A stretch of DNA of 64,000 bases from Nereocystis luetkeana (Eukaryota; Sar; Phaeophyceae; Laminariales; Laminariaceae), in NCBI GenBank assembly GCA_031213475.1, contig JARUPZ010000013.1:10270794-10334793 (forward strand), written 5' to 3'. The translations under genes and the position numbers were made by a program. Position 1 is the stretch's first letter. Each line of letters opens with the position of its first letter. A model generated the notes under the pieces. The model searched no databases. It was not told the origin of the DNA and saw nothing but the letters and a program-made list of their open reading frames with translations. Below, piece by piece: positions 49,501 through 59,858 of the stretch.

Positions 49501-50273
49501 TGCACAAATGGGACGCGTAAGGATGTACTGTAGATCATCCAGATCTTACATTTGCCGTTGTGAGATGTTGTGCAAGATCTGTGACATAGAGATAGATCCC
49601 ACTCGGCAACCGTTGTATGCATAAATAGTAAAGATCGTATAGATCAGGGATACATCCGCTCCGAAATATCTACATAGATCTTGAACGGGGGTCTATCTGC
49701 TCCAAAAGATCTATATAGGGATCTATCTGATCTGTGTGGCATGTGCCCAACCATCCCAGATCGTGCAGCTCGTACAGATCAGGGACATATTTGCCCCGAA
49801 ATGTCTACGTAGATCATGAACTGGGGATCTGCCTGATCTGTGCGACATGTGCTCAACCATCCCAGATCGTGCAGCTCGTACAAATCAGGGATACATCCGC
49901 TCCGGAAGATCTAGATCGTGATATAGGGATCTAACTGATCTGCGCGACATGTGCCCAACTATTCCAGATCGTGCAGCTCGTACAGATCAGGGAGATATCT
50001 GCTCCAAAAGATCTAGATCGTGAAATAGGGATCTATCTGATGTGTCCGACGTGTGCCTGCGACCACCTCCCCCCCAGGCGCCAGCAACAGTTCAACAGGG
50101 AATACAGCCGCGGTACCAGCGGAGGTGACACTGGGGGAGAGCAATCGTACGACGAGCGTTCCGAGGCAGACTTCTCGGAAACAGCATCGTCGGCCCAGTA
50201 CTACGCCAACAACCAGGGGCGATCGTTCATGTCCGCGAGCAGTCAAGGGGAAAGCTTCGACGAGTACCGTTAA
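43584..50273 (+). CDS. Gene B: four-helix membrane protein with acidic, Tyr/Gln-rich C-terminal tail
   Basis: Eight exons join with consistent phase: 43584-43895, 44883-45065, 45423-45608, 46148-46328, 46455-46520, 47016-47155, 48206-48333 and 50078-50273, giving 463 residues plus TAA. The start ATG is followed by G-C-G and opens directly into the first helix region. Helices lie near residues 12-37, 112-137, 146-165 and 217-240; the fourth is split by the exon 3/4 junction. Loop 1 (about 38-110) has Cys46 and Cys88; loop 2 (about 166-216) has Cys197 and Cys207. Both loops should be on the same, probably extracellular, face. The tail (241-463) has acidic patches, a repeated V-V-G-G-D-F segment and a C-terminus rich in Tyr, Gln, Asn and Ser. 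The topology resembles claudin/tetraspanin-like four-helix proteins, but I recognise no family motif. Exon 5 is a near copy of the end of exon 4 (both phase 1). Exon 6 uses the second AG of a CAGGCAG acceptor to hold phase, so exon 4-6 usage may vary. Function is unknown. Confidence 0.72.
44565..44870 (+). promoter_or_regulatory. Extended polypyrimidine tract upstream of gene B exon 2
   Basis: Some 300 nt before the exon 2 acceptor (AG at 44881-44882) are almost entirely C and T, with TCCC runs around 44604-44634. This is an unusually long polypyrimidine tract. C-rich tracts also precede the exon 8 acceptor (50064-50075) and, on the minus strand, the last acceptor of gene A (19117-19140). Confidence 0.5.
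45081..45345. repeat. TATGG pentanucleotide satellite in gene B intron 2
   Basis: Repeated GGTAT/TATGG units with interruptions fill about 45081-45180 and 45235-45310. They flank two copies of a GCCCACGAGCA/GCATGAA...AAGAAGCC-like block ending in gaggctc or gagactc. This is ordinary intronic expansion and sits immediately downstream of the exon 2 donor. Confidence 0.6.
45610..46110. repeat. Intron 3 repeats: CCTGTC-type tract and GATATC array
   Basis: 45625-45795 consists of imperfect repeats of CCTGTCNTG/CTGTGCGGGTGG-like words. 45808-45895 and 46005-46105 are ATCGAT/GATATC tandem repeats. The duplicated exon 4 acceptors lie between the two GATATC blocks, so the GATATC arrays bracket the duplication and may have mediated it. 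Confidence 0.6.
45912..46175 (+). repeat. Three copies of the exon 4 splice acceptor and exon start
   Basis: The sequence around the exon 4 acceptor (CCTCCTTTTGCCTCGCAG followed by ATGTTCACGTACC) occurs in full at 46130-46165. Close copies lie upstream at about 45909-45945 and 45954-45995, each with the same CGCAG and then ATATTNGTGTACCCGTGG. The upstream copies would read I-L/F-V-Y-P, like the real M-F-T-Y-P. They are decoy or alternative acceptors formed by local duplication inside intron 3. Only the last copy continues into the open fourth helix. Confidence 0.7.
46148..46520 (+). repeat. Exon 4 end and exon 5: tandem-duplicated coding segment of gene B
   Basis: The last part of exon 4 (from about 46258) and all of exon 5 (46455-46520) encode nearly the same segment: V-V-G-G-D-F-V/A-G-E-K-V, then D-A/A-D, Q-T. 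Both end with the same donor context, a phase-1 break before GT. The intron sequence after each copy is also repeated: words of the type GTAGACGA...GGAGTTCGTG recur at about 46329, 46521, 46628 and 46694. The duplication unit therefore included exon end, donor and intron start. Because exon 5 is phase 1 on both sides it can be included or skipped without a frameshift. Confidence 0.7.
47110..48115 (+). repeat. About eight decaying copies of the exon 6 3' end and its donor
   Basis: Exon 6 ends in D-P-M-T-Y-A-L-Q-Q and a CAG|GTGGGTGACGA donor. The same DNA recurs almost intact at 47247-47315 and, progressively degraded, near 47490, 47615-47680, 47740-47790, 47870-47915, 47955-48000 and 48050-48110. 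Each copy is followed by G-rich sequence with a GATGAGATGCTGCTG-like word. The second copy has no acceptor in the right phase, so these are most likely unused exon fragments in the roughly 1-kb intron 6. Confidence 0.65.
48544..48655. mobile_element. MITE-1, copy 7 (in gene B intron 7)
   Basis: Ends are TATTACGGGGGACCATATTA and TACTATGGTCCCCCGTA, core inverted. No micro-insertion, so it serves as the empty reference for copy 5. A MITE-2 copy abuts its right end. Confidence 0.8.
48657..48752. mobile_element. MITE-2, copy 4 (abuts MITE-1 copy 7)
   Basis: GTGCAGTCCCGATTTTGGGA on the left and ACTGCAGTGCTCAAAGGGTTA on the right enclose a GAACCACGGTAATTCCAAGT centre. It starts within a few bases of the end of MITE-1 copy 7. 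Confidence 0.7.
49381..49495. mobile_element. MITE-1, copy 8 (in gene B intron 7)
   Basis: Full-length copy with near-perfect terminal arms. It carries CCAGGTA between ATATA and TAGGTTTTTATG, a 7-bp gain relative to the other copies. Confidence 0.8.
49500..50050. repeat. GATC-rich tandem array in gene B intron 7
   Basis: A unit of about 110-120 bp (GATCTATCTGATCTG, CAACCATCCCAGATCGTGCA, GCTCGTACAGATCAGGGA) is repeated about four times up to the exon 8 acceptor region. The head resembles the other GATC-rich elements. Confidence 0.65.
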
Positions 50274-50640
50274 GGGGCAGGAGGCAGTGGCGGGGGGGGG
50301 GGGCGAGGGAGCGGGAGGGGGGCAGTACTACGCCAACAACCAGGGGCGATTGTTCATGCCCGCAACCAGTCAAGCTGAAAGCTTCGACCAGTACCGTTAC
50401 GAGGGGGCAGTAGGATGAGGAGGGGGGGGGGGGTACTGTGCCAACCAACGACCAAGGGCGATCGTTGATGTAGGCAAAGGGCCAACCGGAGAGGTTAGGG
50501 AAGGATGTCGTTGAGTGGGGGAGGGGGGGGGGAGGGGGCAGTACTTCGCCAACGATCAGAGGGGATCGATGATGTCGGCAAAGTAGTCAAGCAGAAAGCG
50601 TCGACGAGTACCGTTACTGGGGGCAAGATGACGGGGGGAG
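50198..50640 (+). repeat. Four tandem copies of the last coding segment of gene B, three beyond the stop
   Basis: The final codons of exon 8 (Q-Y-Y-A-N-N-Q-G-R, then S-F-D-E-Y-R and stop) are repeated after the stop. Copies lie at 50324-50403 (Q-Y-Y-A-N-N-Q-G-R again, ending D-Q-Y-R), at about 50437-50500 (eroded) and at about 50535-50625 (ending D-E-Y-R). G-homopolymer spacers separate them. The in-frame TAA at 50271-50273 closes the coding sequence after the first copy, so the others are 3' UTR or flanking DNA. Confidence 0.65.
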
Positions 50641-50879
50641 GGCTGGGTGGAGGGCGTCGTTGGCGGACGGGGGCTGGATGAACTCCGTGCAACTTCGGAT
50701 GTTGGCTTTCTTGGGTAGGGGGTTGAGTGCCGGACTCGGTTAAGGGGTGGTGGTGGTGGTGGTGGTGGTGGTGGTGCTGCTGCTGCTGCTGGGTTGTTGG
50801 TTGCCTGGTGGCGCTGTTGAGGGCGTGTTGCGAGGCTTGAGGCAGCTGTTAGCTGAGGCAACTTAACTTGGGGAGACTT

Positions 50880-51295
50880 TTAAGTTGTGCGAGCAACAGT
50901 GCCCAAGATAAGTTGGGAAGCACTTTGCGAAGCCAGTTGTAAAGTGTTTTGTGAAGCAGTTTGTGAAGGCGCTTGTCACGCGGGTTGCGGAGCATGTCCA
51001 TGAAGCAGTCGTGAGGCGTTTCTTGTGAGTGGTTTTGCGGATCACTTGTGGAGCATTCTGCGGAGCACGTTGTTTGAAGCATTTTGTGCAGGCAGCACCT
51101 TTGAGGCTCTCGTAGAGCAAGCGCTGTGTGAGGCACTTTGCAAAATCTTTTTGTGAAACAAATATTTGCGAAGCAGCTTGCCTGACACTCGCAAAATGCT
51201 TGCACTGCGCGTGCGAACCAACTTGCACAGAGCGCTTGCGAACCAGCTTGCGAAGCTCAAGCATTTTCGGAAGTCCTTGTGCAAGCACCGCCCGA
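50880..51295. repeat. Degenerate TTGTGAAGCA repeat
   Basis: Words like TTTTGTGAAGCA, TTGCGGAGCA, TTGCGAAGCA recur about every 12-24 bp over 400 bp after gene B. They give open frames in several phases without a start or a conserved product. Confidence 0.6.
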
Positions 51296-51724
51296 CCGTA
51301 TCATCCGGCGAGGCGGGGGCAGCTGCATCCGCGGACCAACATTCGTCAAGCCGTGTAAGGATTATTCCAGGAATATTTTTCCGTTTGTGGTGGGGGAGCA
51401 GAGGATATCCCTTCCTTTGGTGGTAAGGAGTAGGGGATGGCCCTTGATGAGACTCGCGCAAATGGAGCGTCTCGTTTTACCGTACATATATTAGTTCATG
51501 GCGATCTTGGTTGTCTGAGCGTGCCAAGGCGATAGGGTGGGTGGGGGGGGTGGTCGCCGGATGTATGCCGGCGTGGGTTTGTATATGTTCCCTTGCACGC
51601 ATGTGACTGTCTCGCTTTATGTGTCGTTTCGATGTTGCCATCGGTCTACCCCTATAGTGTTTTCGCGCATTTTGTTTTGGAAAACTAACGGACTGTGGCC
51701 GCGCGCGGTCAACCGGCCGGTCGA

Positions 51725-52110
51725 TCAAACCGTTGTGTGGAAGACAAGAATCCGTTGTGCTAAGTGGGGGTGCTTCCCCACTTTCTGACTAAACGTTTTT
51801 CACTTTCCTTTAATTTTCGATGGCGTTTTCCTTGAACATCGAAGGCGTTTCAAGCACCATGCGTGGAAGTCCATAATCCGTTGATGCTTCTCCACTTTCC
51901 TTTCAAAACCGTTACGGTCTTCCATCAGAGTGGAAGGCGTTTTCAAGCCGTCTTGCGTGGGAATCCATACTCCGTTATGAATTGTACGGCCTGTAAGAAA
52001 ACGTTATATTTTCTCCTGAAAGGGAAAGGAATGCTCTACGATTGCCCACTTTTCTGACGAACCGCATCAGTTTTCCCTGGCAGCGGAAGGCTTCACGTTT
52101 TTTCTCTGTG
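51725..52110. repeat. Tandem repeat, period about 100 bp
   Basis: AATCCGTTGTGC...CTTCCCCACTTTC, CATAATCCGTTGATGCTTCT and CATACTCCGTTATGAATT mark units with shared GGCGTTTTCAAGC and CTTTCCTTT words. Confidence 0.5.
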
Positions 52111-52789
52111 GGTTCGACGTAAACGGCACCGTAAAAAAATCCCGCCGAAACTTGGGTTGAAATTTATTTTTGGTTTATTACCTCCCATCGTTATGAAGAG
52201 CGGAGCGGGTGGGGCCTATCGGCATAGTAGATTGAACTCGCTCGTTTTTTTTGTCCGTTTTTTTCTCTGGGCTCGTTTTTTTTGTCCGTTTTTTTCTCTG
52301 GGCATTGGTTGGCAATTCTGGGAGCGAGATATGCGAGCGGCTGAATTTAATGGCACAAGGGGGGCTGCGAAGGTGCTCGCATGCGCGTGTGTGGTAGTGT
52401 GTGTGTGTGTGTGTTTTTTTACCCCCCGTGGTTGTTTTTTTGCTTTTTTTTTTCGAGTTTGGGGGAAAACAACTCGCCGACTCAAGTGCGTGCGTAGCAA
52501 GTAAAATTCGCGCAGACAAAACGTGGGCGGTTTATGTGTGGTGTGCTTTATGTGTTGGATGGGAGACCCGCTCTTTTCGTCAAGTGTTCCCCCCCCCCCC
52601 GCTTTCTCTCGACTTGACTATCTGGAGGTGGTGTTTCTACCCCTCCGTTCATTCACGGCGTTTCGTGAGAGGGGGGGGGCAGGGGTTAGGGTACTGTAGT
52701 AGTAGGTAGTAATAGGCGTTTTTTTCTTGGTTGGAGTTGAACCAAGAATGTGAGGGTTTCCATATGAATGGCGGAGTGAAACGGGTGTC

Positions 52790-53040
52790 GTCGCGTCTTG
52801 TCACGCTTGTCAAGCCATTCATGTCTTGTAACGGCTGTAACGGTCTTTTTTAGGTCCTGTCACGCTCGTCGAGGCCTTTTTGAGTCTTGCAAAGCGTGCC
52901 AAGTATTGTTCGGGTCTTGCAACGCTTGCTTGTCGAGTAATTTTCAGGTCGCGTAACGGTTGCTTGCCAAGTATTTTTGTGGCCTTCTTGTATCGCTTGC
53001 AAGGGCTTTTCAGGCACTGTGACGTGACGCTTCTCAACCA
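52790..53040. repeat. Tandem repeat, period about 50 bp
   Basis: GTCTTGCAACGCTTGCTTGT-like units with CAAGTATTNTT and TTTTTAGGTC/TTTTCAGGTC spacers, about five copies. Confidence 0.55.
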
Positions 53041-53459
53041 ACTCTTGGCACATCGTGTTTCTAGGTTTGGCCGATGTAAAAGCTCTCGAATGTTTTATAT
53101 TTTGGTGTGGGAGCTGGGAGTAATTTTGTCGTCCTTATCGCTTCACGGAAAAGCAAGGTCGTCGGTCGCGCTTCGGTGCAGTCGGTATCGACTGACCGAC
53201 CGACCGCCAGTCACCAATCGATCAATCAATCAATTCACCCTCAGGTGGATGATGGAAAGATATGTGGTGCCCGCAGATTTCCCGTTTTGTTGTTGTTAAT
53301 GAAGGAATATTCTGATTGATGGGAAAACCTATGGCCGGCCGGTGACGTCATTCACCCAGCCAGGATAACGACGTCAAGTTTCGGAAAAAATGAAAAATAA
53401 TCCCAATTGGCCGTGGATGGATGATGCCACTTTTCCCCCCCGGTAGGTGCCAGCAGCTC

Positions 53460-54070
53460 TCCTATTAGTAGAAGATAACGCGTATGGTTGAGCACGCGTG
53501 ATTGACTATCAGTCATCAATTATCCACAAGTGGATGCGATGGTTGATGGTAGAGACCATGGTTGAGCAGCATGCGTCATTGGCTGACAGTCATCAATCGT
53601 TCCCACCAGACATATGTTATGGTTGAATGCGTTCGTGCGACTGACCGGGTGTGATGGGTATTGTAGTACGATTGCCGCGGTTTCTCTATTTCGTGTGTGG
53701 GCGCCGATCGAGAACCGGGGGGGGGTGTTGCTCACGTCATGCCTGGCCCTGGTCGTACGACCATAGACCCCGGGGAGGGCAGATAAAGCCTCTCTGACTC
53801 TCACCGATGATGCTATGGTTGATCGACGCACCAAATACGCTCCGGTTGGTCGCGTGCAACCATTGTAAAAGGTTGCCTCTCCATCTTCACCCAAAGATGC
53901 TACGGATAGACGACTCACCAAAAGTGCTATGGTTGATGGACTCACCTCAAATGCAATGGTTGATCGATTCGCCAAAGATGCCCTGGTTGATCGACCCCTT
54001 CATCAAGTATATGCTGTGATGGTTGATCGACTCACTCATCAAGTATGCTATGATGGTTGATCGCGTGCAG
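53460..54070. repeat. GGTTGATCGACTCACC repeat
   Basis: GCTATGGTTGATCGACTCACCAAA-like units of about 30 bp recur at least eight times between 53808 and 54068, with more distant ones from 53480. Confidence 0.6.
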
Positions 54071-54161
54071 CCCATTGGAAAATGATGCGGATGCACGTAC
54101 CAGATGCAGGCAGTTGCAAGCGCGTCGCCTCATGCTCAAGAGGCAAAGCTCGATGCCTTCA

Positions 54162-54163
54162 TA

Positions 54164-54201
<38 letters not shown>
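54162..54201. repeat. GCT microsatellite
   Basis: About thirteen GCT/CTG units. Shorter GTG (50747-50776) and CAGCAG (42738-42755) runs also occur. Confidence 0.85.
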
Positions 54202-54269
54202 CCCATGCATTTGTGGGCAAAACCACTTGAAATTGGTGTGGAATAGTTTTGGCAGTCGTCTGGAGGTTT

Positions 54270-54530
54270 ACAAGCTTCCACACGGGGAACAGATTTTCGA
54301 TTCCCACAGTTTAGTTCATGATCTAGGTATTTCAGGGCAGATAGATGACTGCATATATGATCTGTATGATCTGTACGATCTAGCTCATGTTGCCGGGTGG
54401 GAGCCGTAGGGTCTGCGTGATCTATGCACATGTTCCCTGGATTCGAGCTGCCCTGTAAGGCAGACCCTGCACTACCTCTCACAAGGCAGGTGAGGAACTG
54501 CGGTAGATGAAGCTAGATCATGAGCTGTCT
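54270..54530. repeat. GATC-rich dispersed element
   Basis: GATTCCCACAGTTTAGTTCA, TGATCTGTATGATCTGTACG, GTTGCCGGGTGGGAGCC and CTACCTCTCACAAGGCAGGT match the copy at 34120-34320 in order. Confidence 0.6.
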
Positions 54531-54999
54531 GAGGTATGCCAGCCTTGTACATACGGCAGTTTCAAAGAGCGGCCGTATATGCAACAACTCGATCAAGTTG
54601 GCGTTTAGTTTTTTGTCTTCGCCAACGTTTTCGGACGGGACGGGACAGGACGGGACGGGCATGAGTTGGTTGGTTTGGTTGATTCGTTCGAAGCACGCCT
54701 CGGCAAAGTAAAAGTGGGGCGCGGCCATGTCAGTTTTTTTGTTGGGTCTAACGATGGGGGTAGAGGGGGGAGGGGGGGTTGATGTTCCACGAATCGCCCC
54801 CCATTTGAGCGGCTTATCACTTTTCGGTCGCTGAAAGAACGCGAGCGAGAGCGTTGGCCTTTAGGTTTTGGCAAAATTCGATAAAGAAAAAATGACGAGC
54901 AGTGAATTTTGGAGTGCCTAGGGAAGACTTGCGGGAGGAGGGGTGTCTTAAGTCTTCGTGTTATGACGAAACTATACATGTGTATGCTCCTTTTTCCTT

Positions 55000-55268
55000 C
55001 CTAAATCACGTGCTTGTAGTATGGTATGATACGAGTATTTGTATTTGCACGTAAGGGTACATTTACACACGCACCACGAGCGGGCGCGTTCCGGCAAAGG
55101 TACAATATTTATATCGTTATTTTTTTTTTACGATAAAAACGAGATTGATTGGCTTGTTGTGTTCAAGAGGATTCCTGGGCCTTCTCCGCCCAACGAAACA
55201 ATGAGGGCGTGTTTTATTTAATGCCTGGTAAGTGCTAAGGTGAAGAAGGGTAAAAAACGAAAAAAACG

Positions 55269-55300
<32 letters not shown>

Positions 55301-56825
55301 GGGCCGCCACGTACGTGCTACGAATAAATAAATAATGAACAGCGCGAAGCGCGGCGTGCCGTTTTTTCGACGTCTCAAGCGAAGAAAGGCCTGCGGTAGT
55401 CACAATAATAACGGGGTTAGAGATTGGCCGACAACGCGTCAATCCGTTAATTGGTGTGGGTAGTCGGTTGTTGTGTTGCCGTTGTTGACGAGGGGGGGGT
55501 ATTCAAGGTATATTTATTCCCAGTTTTCCGGCGTGTACGGCCGTAAAGCGCCAAAAAGGAAGAGGATGAATGATGGTGCTCCATCGATATTTTCTTGTCT
55601 TTTTTTTAGAACCGAATGTCGCCTCTGTTCTGCGATGCACGCGATTCTCACATTTTGTTTATACCGGAGTGGCACCGGGCGTAACAAGAGTACTGCAGGT
55701 GAACTATTTATATGTCAGCTGTTTAGTTTCGAGATACGTGTACTGAGCTTCTTTGTGATCTGCGTGATAAGAAGCATGTTTCATACCCGTGTTTTTTTTT
55801 TAGTATTTCCGTCATCATCGCTTTCACTTTCCAGCCCAAATCGTTGGAGGTGTTACTCTCAACGGTTTCCTGGGTTATAGCAGTGGTCACAGGTGACCCC
55901 CCTCGCACCCCCCATGTTCTTGTCTTGATTTTTATCGCCCATTGAGGTCAGCATTTCCTCTGCTCATCTCTTTTCATAGAAGTTTGCCTGCTCGTGCTAT
56001 TGCACGCTCGGCGACGGAAGAAACTTGGGGGAAAAAAAACGCCTTGTATCTTGAATATTTTACCCGAAAAAGGTGTCATCCGGGCTAATATCCCGAGAAC
56101 GAGCACCCGGAGCCCGGCAAGTACGCTTGCTTCTTCGTGTCCGCTTCTGTTGCAGTAGGGTCCCCCCTCGAGATTTCGTTTGTCAGGATCCTACCGCAGT
56201 ATGTATCTACTGTTTTAACCCTAACCCAAACCCCAACTCTACCCTTAAGATAGGTCCTGGCACACAATGATGCGACGCTACAACTACTTATAAAATGTAT
56301 CAGGTATGTACCTTGTTGGCCACCTGTATATTTCTCATCACCTTACTGGCTCTCACAAAGTTTCAGCTTCTTTGGCGCCGCCTGAATGCACGGCAGTAGT
56401 TCCAACAAATACGCGAGGCGTGCTGCAGTAGGGGAAAGCATACATGTATGGTAAAATATTTTATGAGGCTCCTTCGTCACATACATGAGGAGCTCTGTAT
56501 CTCAATGCCTCAATACCTGCAGCAGTAAAATAAAGAACTGATTGCGAGGAACGCGAAAAGAGGACAACCTGACGAACAATCCCAAAGCCTCCGAGAAGCT
56601 ATAGTAATCACCAGAAAAGTTGTACAACATGATGCTTTTTCAACGATATTGGGTTAAGGAGCCCGCTCAGTCAGAACTGTTTTGGCCTAAAAAAGGTACT
56701 ACATACCCCTATCGTAGCGGGCGTTAAACCTGACGACATTCAAACCCCAGCGCAATCGCCAGCAGACTTTAGACGTGAGTCAGACGGTCCACCGTTCCTA
56801 TCCGACCGCATTCAACCCGTATGCA
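55000..56825. other. Intergenic, no gene assigned
   Basis: A run of about 35 A at 55267-55300 lacks the SINE body before it. A short CCCTAACCCAAACCCC stretch occurs near 56218. Frames such as 55473-55880 are unsupported. Confidence 0.45.
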
Positions 56826-57035
56826 TAGGTGGCTGGGACTCCGCGCTCTTGCGTAATACGGGCGTAAACAAATATTTGCAGAGACGTTGAACAATGTCGC
56901 ACACAATTTTTTCTAGGCGTGCCGAATTGAGAGGCTGTCGACATCTGGTGGGGTTTGCGACATTGCGCAACGTTTCCACGAGGAGTTTTTACGCCCACGT
57001 TGTGCAAGGTGGCAAGGTGGGGGGTCCTGGCCAAT
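56826..57035. mobile_element. MITE-3, copy 2
   Basis: Left arm AGGTGGCTGGGACTCC...TAATACGGGCGTAAACA; right arm TTTTTACGCCCACGTTGTGC...GTGGGGGGTCCTGGCC. The inner arms pair as well (GAACAATGTCGCACACAA with TTGCGACATTGCGCAACG). Confidence 0.65.
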
Positions 57036-57121
57036 CGTGTATTCATGTTGTCGTAGCAAGATGGAGAAATATTCTGCTGTGCAAGCTAAAGTTGCTACTT
57101 TAATAATACCAGGTACCTGGT

Positions 57122-57223
57122 ATATGATAATAATAGAAGGCTGCGAAGCCTTTTGGCGGAGAACCGTGTACCAGGGATATGATAATAATAGAAGGCTGCG
57201 AAGCCTTTTGGCGGAGAACCGTG
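57122..57223. repeat. 56-bp tandem duplication
   Basis: GATAATAATAGAAGGCTGCG through GGCGGAGAACCGTG occurs at 57125-57167 and 57181-57223. The first copy is preceded by the perfect palindrome TACCAGGTACCTGGTA. The second copy begins after GTACCAGGGATAT. Confidence 0.75.
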
Positions 57224-57239
57224 CATAAAAAAAAGTATC

Positions 57240-59659
57240 AAACCTTTCTCCATACACTACTGTGGTTGACAGGGGGCATCGCCTCTGCGCCATAGCTAGC
57301 TATAATACGATTTAAAGTGTGTGCTTCCCGAAAGAAAAAATCGTGAGGCGAGCGTGGTCATCCACACGCTAGACTATAATATCCACCATCACCGCTCGTC
57401 GCCACTGCCTTAAGTTTTTAACTTGGTCACATATTGCACAATCTCTTAATCGGGTGACACCAACTGAGTGCTTGCTTCCTTTGCAGACTGTCTGGACCGA
57501 ATTACCACATGTTCATCTCCGGGTTAGGGCCAGCATCGCTGAAGCACCTGACTGAGTGGGATGATCACTCTCCCAGACACGAAATAATGATAGACGCTGA
57601 CCAGTTTTAGTAGATACCGACCAAAGCAGAGAAGAGACGTCAGGGTGAGTGCTGTGCCCGATGTTCCCAACAGCAAACATCAGTATCCTAAACAGCCGCC
57701 TTAAGATCCATATATGTATAGGAAACCCGGGGATGTACCCCGGATGCCCCCTGACTATCACAAGTCGTACATGCCACAACCCGCAATAGGTTATGAGCCT
57801 CGATTCGTGTGGCAAGCGCTGCAGAGCTGCGGGCCACGAGGTACGTCGAGCGAATACTACGCCTGACGCCCGAGCCGCTGCTTCCACCGCGATCTTCACG
57901 ACGGAGCTGCCAGGGCTATCATGAGCTGGAGCAGTTGATGCTTGTTGCGAACAACATCAGCAACAACAACGACTACGACGCTCTACAGAGCTACCACGAT
58001 CGCCAATCTAGAAGTGCTGCTCCGGGCTTCAACTACTTATTTTTTCTACAGAGACCTGCCGCCGTGTAGAAACTTAAGAACTAGAACATGAGTTTTTCTC
58101 GAAACGTAGCTTTCGAGTACGTACCATGGCAATGCGACGGTCTGGTTGGGCTACTTTCTTTCGAAAACCTGACGTCAGGCACTCGATGGTCTGGTTCAAT
58201 TAATTCCTACTTCCAGATACATTTCGGTCCAGCTCCACTGCTACGAGTACGTCAGGGTCTGGTTCGATTCTGTGACGGTCTGCCTCGACACTACAGTACA
58301 CCTCTTTGCTCTACTGCTGCCGCTGTTGCGCTGGAGAAAGAACGGCTGTGTATCAAAGCCACTGGGGATCCTTCGAATCGTTGGCGGATACACTGGAGTG
58401 ATGATGCTGCAGGTACGAGAGGAACTACTACTACTACTTTTTACTATACTACTACTGCTGCTACTGCTGTATTTTGGGAGAGTTCGACGAGAACAACACC
58501 CTGACCGAGGTCATGGGGGTGTCAAATGACACCAAGCTTTTCCAAACTGCTCGTTGATATGCTGCTTTTCGGGGGGGGGTTCTGTTTTTGAGGATCAGCC
58601 AGACGTAGTTGCTCGTCGTTGGTACTACGAGCACGAGTTTCCATTTACTACGCATCTGATTACATCATTTCAGAACCAATGGCACCGAGTGATACCGCAC
58701 GCATGCCTGTCTGGTAAATGTATAGTGAAACCTGCGCGGGTCCAAGGTCCACATGTATCTGGTTGGACTTTGTCGAAACGCCAAACCTGCCACGGCAGCA
58801 GTACCTGGTATAGGTATCTACGTTGCCAAGTTGTTGCGTTATAGCTGTAGAAGGGTTGACCACCTGTTGAAACCGAAGCAGGAACGGTTGGTGTTGTTTT
58901 CGACGCCGCAAAGGAGCAAAGGAAATTTGCTGCGGCGAAACAATGGACTCCACTTCGTATGCAGACAAGTACATACTATGAAATAAGTAGTGCAGACATC
59001 AAGTAAACTCCCGACTAGCGACAGAATCATAACTCCCTGGAAGACCAAATCGTGTAGGTTCACGAAACTAGCAGTATTATAGATATGATCAGCAAGCACG
59101 AAGAGGACGTGTTGTAGAACCAAGGTATTGGGCAACGAAATTTGAAAGTTGAACGGCGCAACTTGACTATACGACCCGTCCATCGCGGGGTCGTATTGAG
59201 GATGGCTACTTTGCTACCTGGTACACAATAGTAGTCAGTAGCCCATTGATTCGCTGTAGGTGACATAACTATATAGTATGCTATAGTTCGTAGAGCACAG
59301 CAGGCAGTGTAATGAGCTGTTGATTTTTAATAGCAATGTGTTCAAAATGTGGGATCGGTCATTACGGTTGTATGCGGTGGAACCGCACAAACCCGTTCGC
59401 ATTACCGATATCGATCATGAAGTAGTGTTAACATCAAGCACCCACTTGCTTTCGGTGTGAATAGAAACCCAGGGTATGCAGCGCACTCTTCCGCACACTA
59501 TTTTTCCATCATGTTCATCACATAATGTGGTCACGAAATGACATGCACATATCATACGCCGCTTACAAAAATCCACACGATACTACCCGTGCGTACATAT
59601 ATATTGGCAAATCATGTACCAGTCCAATACGCAACACCTGATACGTACAGAACACAGAG
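57240..59659. other. Intergenic, ambiguous open stretches
   Basis: 57500-58550 is open for 80-140 codons in several frames of both strands (e.g. Y-H-E-L-E-Q-L-M-L-V-A-N-N at about 57920). No domain, splice chain or conserved copy supports a gene. TACCTGGTA words occur at 58802 and 59215. Confidence 0.4.
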
Positions 59660-59858
59660 GTGGCCGGAGCCTCCCCCATGCACAATGTGGGCGTAGAAAC
59701 ACCCTGATATGTTGAACAATGTAGCACACGCTTACGTAGGTGTACCGACATTGATTGCTCAACGCCTCCACAAACACAGCTGACGTGTTCCATAATTTTA
59801 TAAAATACCGGGTGCATGTTGACGCCCTCATCGTGCAGTGGGGGGGGGTCCCGGCCAC
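59660..59858. mobile_element. MITE-3, copy 3
   Basis: Left AGGTGGCCGGAGCCTCCCCC...CACAATGTGGGCGTAGAAAC; right GACGCCCTCATCGTGCAGTG followed by GGGGGGTCCCGGCCACT. Same arms as copies 1 and 2, more eroded centrally. Confidence 0.6.

Noticed and set aside
52157..52709. Membrane-like proteins rich in Phe and Val
   Set aside because: T-rich simple sequence creates hydrophobic frames. No start context, splice sites or conservation.
56213..56240. Telomere repeat
   Set aside because: Only about two CCCTAA-like units; too short and imperfect.
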